Shown here piece by piece: positions 32,491-32,543 of a stretch of 32,543 nucleotides of DNA. The notes under the pieces are model-generated. The model was given only the letters and a program-made list of their open reading frames with translations. It was not told where the DNA came from and searched no databases. The stretch comes from Clostridiales bacterium (lineage in GTDB: Bacteria > Bacillota > Clostridia > Oscillospirales > CAG-272). How positions within the stretch are numbered: the stretch's first letter is position 1; each line of letters begins with the position of its first letter. The stretch lies in the NCBI GenBank assembly GCA_012837425.1, contig DURE01000008.1:1-32543 (forward strand), given 5' to 3'. Made by a program: the position numbers and the translations under genes.

Positions 32491-32543
32491 TATTACAGCA
32501 ATTTCAAGAAAAAACACAGAATACAGCCGGCAGCTTTGCTGCC

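Overview
The window looks like a chromosome segment of a Gram-positive anaerobe of the class Clostridia, probably an Oscillospirales/Ruminococcaceae-type gut or digester bacterium. The taxonomic reading is inference. It rests on the fatty-acid gene order fabT-fabH-acpP-fabK-fabD-fabG-fabF-accB-fabZ-accC-accD-accA, the use of FabK and a MarR-type FabT, strong AGGAGG-type ribosome binding sites, near-consensus sigma-A promoters in a moderately GC-rich genome, and several small families I associate with Clostridia (S1-like protein, DUF6132-rhodanese, DUF6054, SHOCT-like HTH protein). I see no phage, integrase, insertion sequence, CRISPR array, rRNA or tRNA.

Layout. 1-1223: rplM-rpsI ribosomal operon on the minus strand with a consensus promoter. 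1420-2376: an S1-repeat protein. 2594-6858: pcrA-type helicase and phosphoglycerate mutase gpmI, both minus, each with its own promoter and terminator. 7062-8889: an orphan PTS-type membrane protein and a glycerophosphodiester phosphodiesterase, plus strand. 9031-9575: the decayed C-terminal part of an M32 carboxypeptidase. 9620-12071: a membrane-anchored rhodanese converging on a two-gene minus operon (2-hydroxyacid dehydrogenase, EEP-family hydrolase). 12210-13861: a promoter, a long leader with two 108-bp tandem repeats, an uncharacterised Tudor-like protein, and the wreck of a secreted-protein gene. 13964-15760: a Na/Pi cotransporter behind what looks like a Pho box. 16040-18017: a small plus-strand cluster of an Xre regulator and short accessory proteins. 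18245-29811: biotin uptake and ligation (bioY, birA), then a complete type II fatty acid synthesis and acetyl-CoA carboxylase operon led by its repressor fabT. 29889-32362: UDP-GlcNAc 2-epimerase and a secreted ComEC-like metallo-hydrolase.

How the parts work together. BioY imports biotin, BirA attaches it to AccB, and AccABCD makes malonyl-CoA. FabD loads malonate on AcpP, and FabH/FabF, FabG, FabZ and FabK run the elongation cycle. A DegV/FakB-like fatty-acid-binding protein is translationally coupled to the end of accA, which suggests that exogenous fatty acid handling is co-expressed with synthesis. FabT probably represses the whole unit from a palindrome touching the -10 box of its promoter.

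I did not find a clearly new defence or mobile system. The observations most worth following are the tandem structured leader at 12240-12523, the Pho-box-controlled NptA-type transporter, the FabT operator with the coupled DegV gene, the dispersed palindromic GC-rich intergenic repeat (three copies), and two decayed genes.
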